Positions 32,878-35,612 of a DNA stretch of 35,612 nucleotides are shown one piece after another (within the stretch, counting starts at the first letter, position 1; the number at the start of each line of letters is the position of its first letter). The notes below the pieces were generated by a model. That model did not search any database, was not told where the DNA came from, and worked only from the letters and a program-made list of their open reading frames with translations. The stretch comes from Rhodospirillales bacterium (GTDB taxonomy: Bacteria; Pseudomonadota; Alphaproteobacteria; Rhodospirillales; WMHbin7). The stretch lies in contig JACRPC010000053.1 in the NCBI GenBank assembly GCA_016214125.1, positions 1 through 35,612 on the forward strand, in the 5' to 3' direction. The position numbers and the translations under genes are program-made.

Positions 32878-33123
32878 TTACGCCATGTCAAGGGCGCGCT
32901 TGTAGAGATCGAGCAGTTCTTCCTGCTCGCGCCGGTCCTGGCTGTCCATCTTGCGCAGGCGCACGATCTGGCGCATGACTTTGGTGTCGAAGCCGGCGCC
33001 CTTGGCCTCGGAATAAACGTCGCGGATGTCGGACCCCAAGGCGGCCTTCTCCTCTTCCAACCGCTCGATCCGCTCGACGAAGGATTTCAGCCGCTCGCCG
33101 GCCACGCCGCCCTTGCCCGCCAT
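32878..33123 (-). CDS. gapR: GapR-family (DUF2312) nucleoid-associated protein
   Basis: The 81-residue protein contains the hallmark coiled coil and DNA-binding segment: FVERIERLEEEKAALGSDIRDVYSEAKG, then GFDTKVMRQIVRLRKMD. In Caulobacter GapR binds overtwisted AT-rich DNA, helps topoisomerases and is needed for normal replication. The start MAGKGGVAGERLKSF at 33123 gives the family's size; an open extension upstream is unlike the family and would run to 33228. The upstream region has a DnaA box and a GANTC site, consistent with cell-cycle timing (inference). Confidence 0.9.
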   Translation of the reverse strand: MAGKGGVAGERLKSFVERIERLEEEKAALGSDIRDVYSEAKGAGFDTKVMRQIVRLRKMDSQDRREQEELLDLYKRALDMA

Positions 33124-33200
33124 GATGCCGTCTTCCCCAATGCCCTGTCCAACCGGGCGGCGAGAGTGCCCGAGCCGGGGATCGGGCGCAAGCATCAGAC

Positions 33201-33209
33201 TTATCCACA
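33201..33209 (+). promoter_or_regulatory. Perfect DnaA box TTATCCACA
   Basis: An exact match to the consensus DnaA box lies in the gapR/REC-HPt intergenic region, about 80 bp from the gapR start. It is single, so it points to transcriptional control by DnaA rather than an origin. Confidence 0.65.
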
Positions 33210-33221
33210 AGAGAGAACATT

Positions 33222-33226
33222 GATTC
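33222..33226. promoter_or_regulatory. GANTC site near the gapR transcription start
   Basis: GATTC lies 13 bp from the DnaA box and next to the candidate -10 elements, so CcrM methylation could affect either promoter. Confidence 0.5.
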
Positions 33227-33230
33227 AATT

Positions 33231-33260
33231 GTTATAATTTGATAACGTGGTGGCAAGCAA
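33231..33260. promoter_or_regulatory. Overlapping divergent -10 elements between gapR and the REC-HPt gene
   Basis: The plus strand has a perfect TATAAT (33233-33238) without a good -35. The minus strand has TATAAC (33236-33231) with TTGCTT (33260-33255) at 18 nt. The two overlap, so transcription from them would be mutually exclusive. Confidence 0.4.
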
Positions 33261-33280
33261 CGTCTGCGCGTGGGTGCGAA

Positions 33281-34345
33281 TTGGCCGTCTACGATCTCGA
33301 GCGCCTGTCGATCCTTCTCGTTGAGGACAACGCCTACATCCGCGACATCCTGGAGCGGATGCTGAAAACGATGGGCTTTGGCTGGGTGGCGACGGCGAAA
33401 AACGGCCAGGATGCAATCGAGTTTTTGCGCCTGGTGACCAAGAAGCCCACGCATGCCGGGGTGATGGGCGTCGACATCGTGCTCTCAGACCTGCTGATGA
33501 GCCCGATCGACGGCCTGCTCCTCCTGCGCTGGGTGCGCGCCAGCAAGGATTCGCCCAACCGCTTCATGCCCTTTCTGATGCTGTCGGGCGCCGCCGACCG
33601 CGTCTATGTCGAAAAGGCGCGCGATCTCGGCGTCAACGAATTCGTCGCCAAGCCCTTTTCGGCGCAGTCGATCTACCGGCATGTGTTGGAAGCGATCGAC
33701 CATCCCCGGCAATTCGTGGTCACCCACGAGTATTACGGCCCCGACCGGCGGCGCCGCAACGGCGCCCCTCCGGAGGGCAACGAAAGGCGGCACAACCAGG
33801 ACAAGGACGTCGCCATCGTCTATTCGCAAGACAAGGTGGTGAAGCCCACCTCGCCGTCCGACGTCTGGTTCTTCCGCCTGCCCAACCGCCTGAAGGAGAA
33901 GGTGGGGGGCGGCAAGCCGGGCGAAGTGGGCGAAATGCCCAAGGACCTGCTCGATCAGGCGGAAAAGCAGCTCGAGCGCGACGCCCTCGACTTCGCGCAA
34001 TGGGCGGCCAATTACATCGCCAAGCTCACCCATCTAATGAACGAGGCCAAGACCCGCGCGGTCGGCCGGCGCAAGGATTTTGACGAGATCAACCTGATCG
34101 CTCACGAATTGCGCGGCCAGGGCGGCACCTTCGGCTATCCCCTGATCTCGACCTTTGCCAAGATGCTCTACGACTACACTTTGCCCGGCTGCCGCGAGGA
34201 CGACAATTCGCTGGAAATCGTCAAGAGCCATGTCGATTCCATGCGCGCGGTGATCCGCGACCGGGTTTCCGGCGATGGCGGGCAGCTTGGCAAGGACCTT
34301 CTGGCCGCCCTCAAGGCCGCCATATCGAAGCACCAGACGAAATAA
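33281..34345 (+). CDS. REC-HPt response-regulator/phosphotransfer protein
   Basis: The 354-residue protein has an N-terminal receiver (about 8-130) with acidic pair Glu15/Asp16, phospho-acceptor Asp70, Ser102 and Lys124. A charged linker with YYGPDRRRR follows. The C-terminal helical region (about 225-345) has His275 in AHELRGQGGTFGYPL, which matches HPt phospho-histidine motifs. It would move phosphate between proteins rather than bind DNA. No output domain is seen. There is no ATG near the receiver start; TTG at 33281 (reading MAVYDLERLSILLVEDN) is the best choice, with another TTG at 33239. Divergent from gapR. The HPt assignment rests on motif and position only. Confidence 0.8.
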   Translation: MAVYDLERLSILLVEDNAYIRDILERMLKTMGFGWVATAKNGQDAIEFLRLVTKKPTHAGVMGVDIVLSDLLMSPIDGLLLLRWVRASKDSPNRFMPFLMLSGAADRVYVEKARDLGVNEFVAKPFSAQSIYRHVLEAIDHPRQFVVTHEYYGPDRRRRNGAPPEGNERRHNQDKDVAIVYSQDKVVKPTSPSDVWFFRLPNRLKEKVGGGKPGEVGEMPKDLLDQAEKQLERDALDFAQWAANYIAKLTHLMNEAKTRAVGRRKDFDEINLIAHELRGQGGTFGYPLISTFAKMLYDYTLPGCREDDNSLEIVKSHVDSMRAVIRDRVSGDGGQLGKDLLAALKAAISKHQTK

Positions 34346-34365
34346 TTTTGGTTTATCATCGGGGC

Positions 34366-35034
34366 ATGCGCGTCGCTTGGATCGTTCCGCCGCTTCTTGC
34401 CCTCCTGGCCCCGCAAGGCGCCCGGGCCGCCGATTGCCCGAATCGGCCGCCGCCCGCCGTCGAGGTCAATGTGCGCACCGATCCCGGCCGGCCCGATTAC
34501 CGCAACACGGTACGCATCGCCGATCTCACCCGCATGTTCCTCAAGCAGCACCGGGCCAGCTTCACCGGCCAACAGGTGACGACGGGCCTCACCGTCTCCG
34601 ACGCCGAATTTGCCATCGCCACCCAGCTCGTCACCTTGAAGGTGGCCGACGGGCGAACCTGCGCCTGGCTGTCCGGCGTCGACATGACCCTGCGCTACAA
34701 GGCGGTCACCGTCTACGTCGCCTCGGAATACAAGCCGGGAAGCTGCGAGCACAAGGCGGTGCTGGAGCATGAAAACGAGCATGTCGCCATCGATCGGCGC
34801 AACCTGGTCGATTACGCGCCGCGCGTGAAGGCGGCGCTGGCGGCCAAGGCGCGCGGCTTGGGCCCGGCGGTCGGCCGAACCGACAAGGCCGCCGGCAACT
34901 ACCTGCTCGATCAGTTGAAGCGGACGGCGCAAGAGGTGATCGACGCGATGAATCAGGCGCGCGAACGCGATCATGGTCGGCTCGACAGCCCGGCCAGCTA
35001 CCGCGCCACCCAGGCCCGCTGCAAGGGGTGGTAA
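34366..35034 (+). CDS. Secreted HExxH protein, putative metalloprotease
   Basis: The 222-residue protein has a signal peptide (MRVAWIVPPLLALLAPQGARA, likely cleaved before ADCP). The body carries HENEH at 135-139, an HExxH zinc-peptidase motif within a helical stretch (KAVLEHENEHVAIDRRNL). Mature cysteines 24, 99, 127 and 219 could form two disulfides. It resembles DUF922-type predicted periplasmic proteases in layout, but that assignment is uncertain. The 3' end is only 2 bp from the convergent rhodanese stop. It follows the REC-HPt gene by 20 bp and may be cotranscribed. Function unknown. Confidence 0.65.
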   Translation: MRVAWIVPPLLALLAPQGARAADCPNRPPPAVEVNVRTDPGRPDYRNTVRIADLTRMFLKQHRASFTGQQVTTGLTVSDAEFAIATQLVTLKVADGRTCAWLSGVDMTLRYKAVTVYVASEYKPGSCEHKAVLEHENEHVAIDRRNLVDYAPRVKAALAAKARGLGPAVGRTDKAAGNYLLDQLKRTAQEVIDAMNQARERDHGRLDSPASYRATQARCKGW

Positions 35035-35036
35035 AA

Positions 35037-35381
35037 TTAAATCGAGTAGTCTTCCGGCGCCATGACGAGCGGCAGGCCGGCCTCGGCCCAGGCCTTGATG
35101 CCGCCCTCGAGATTGATGAGCGGCGCGCCATAGCCGGCATCGATCAGCATCTTCGCCGCCGCCACCGAGCGCTTGCCCAAGGCGCAGATCAGCACGACGT
35201 GAACGCCGGCCATCGGCTTGGGGAAATCCTCGGGATCGAAGACCGACATCGGCAGCATCAGGCTGCCCTGGATGTGCTTGCCCGAATATTCGCTGATCTC
35301 GCGCACATCGACGAGCAGCACGGGCTCCTTGTCCAGCAGCTCGTGCACGGCGTTCGGGGAAAGATCGATCAGCGCGCTCAT
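35037..35381 (-). CDS. Single-domain rhodanese
   Basis: The 114-residue rhodanese-like protein has LLVDVREISEYSGKHIQGS and the active-site loop CALGKRS with Cys66. The C-terminal LINLEGGIKAWAEAGLPL is typical. Such proteins transfer sulfane sulfur (thiosulfate or persulfide donors) in the cytosol. The ATG at 35381 (MSALIDLSPNAVHELL) was chosen; an open extension of 30 codons is unlike the family. No signal peptide. No sulfur-pathway gene is near, so its partner is unknown. Confidence 0.88.
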   Translation of the reverse strand: MSALIDLSPNAVHELLDKEPVLLVDVREISEYSGKHIQGSLMLPMSVFDPEDFPKPMAGVHVVLICALGKRSVAAAKMLIDAGYGAPLINLEGGIKAWAEAGLPLVMAPEDYSI

Positions 35382-35472
35382 TCCGGTCGGGTCCCTTCGT
35401 GTGGCGCGCATCCTAACACGAACCGCGCCCGGATTGGCAAAGGCTTGACGGCGCGGCGGATCGGGGGCCAAC

Positions 35473-35612
35473 CTAGTGGACCGACTCTAACGCCTCCTTC
35501 CCGCGCTTGACGGCAGCGAGGACACGGTCTGGGTCGGCGGTCCATACGAATGGCTTTGGATCGCCGTTGGTCTCGTCGATGAAGCGATTGATCGCTTCCT
35601 GGAGTTCGACGA
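35473..35612 (-). mobile_element. IS630-family transposase, C-terminal fragment (cut by window edge)
   Basis: Reading the minus strand inward from the edge gives 45 residues ending at TAG 35475-35473. FVWTADPDRVLAAVKRGKEALESVH is the typical C-terminus of IS630-type (DDE) transposases. Codons such as GTA, CCA, CGT and TTA are unlike the GC-rich neighbours, consistent with transfer. The rest of the element lies beyond the window, and its terminal repeat could not be defined in 35382-35472. Confidence 0.8.

Noticed and set aside
33124-33280. Possible replication origin
   Set aside because: Only one good DnaA box and a short AT-rich stretch are present. An origin would need several boxes.

Overview
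The window is a chromosomal segment of an alphaproteobacterium, most likely in or near the Rhodospirillales. Coding DNA is GC-rich. Several genes are lineage markers: gcrA (CcrM/GANTC-dependent cell-cycle regulator), a DUF2312/GapR nucleoid protein, a plant-type glutamate-cysteine ligase, and an F1 ATP synthase operon in the order atpHAGDC without F0 genes. The order assignment is an inference from these genes, not from a search.

Layout. 1-3414: the str operon on the minus strand (rpsL-rpsG-fusA-tuf, tuf cut by the window edge) with its own sigma70-type promoter and a leader of about 270 nt. 3415-3898: a mostly AT-rich spacer. 3899-5953: a NIT-domain chemoreceptor. 5991-9601: gshA and rnr, divergent. 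9631-10323: a secreted Sel1-repeat protein. 10316-14110: a cytosolic PAS hybrid histidine kinase and a PAS-GGDEF-EAL protein, divergent across 36 bp. 14091-16968: argD-argF-hutG-like operon with 4-nt overlaps. 17183-17539: gcrA, followed by a strong terminator. 17748-22661: a TRAP transporter (dctP-dctQ-dctM), a UbiD-family decarboxylase and a MarR regulator. 22661-27616: a bidirectional terminator and the atp operon on the minus strand. 27822-30967: oligoendopeptidase F and an ABC1/UbiB-type kinase, translationally coupled. 31065-32855: a long-chain acyl-CoA synthetase. 32878-34345: gapR and a divergent REC-HPt protein. 34366-35381: a secreted HExxH protein and a single-domain rhodanese. 35473-35612: the 3' end of an IS630-type transposase.

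Most of the window is housekeeping (translation, ATP synthesis, arginine and glutathione synthesis, RNA decay). The most interesting signals are regulatory. The gcrA promoter carries three GANTC sites, one overlapping its -35 element, and an array of four GTTG half-sites from the -10 element into the leader. The gapR/REC-HPt intergenic region has a perfect DnaA box and a GANTC site. Both suggest cell-cycle control written into short intergenic regions. The TRAP-UbiD-MarR cluster looks like a self-regulated module for uptake and (de)carboxylation of an unknown carboxylic acid. An N-formylglutamate amidohydrolase-family gene is translationally coupled to argF. No CRISPR array, tRNA, rRNA or prophage was seen.
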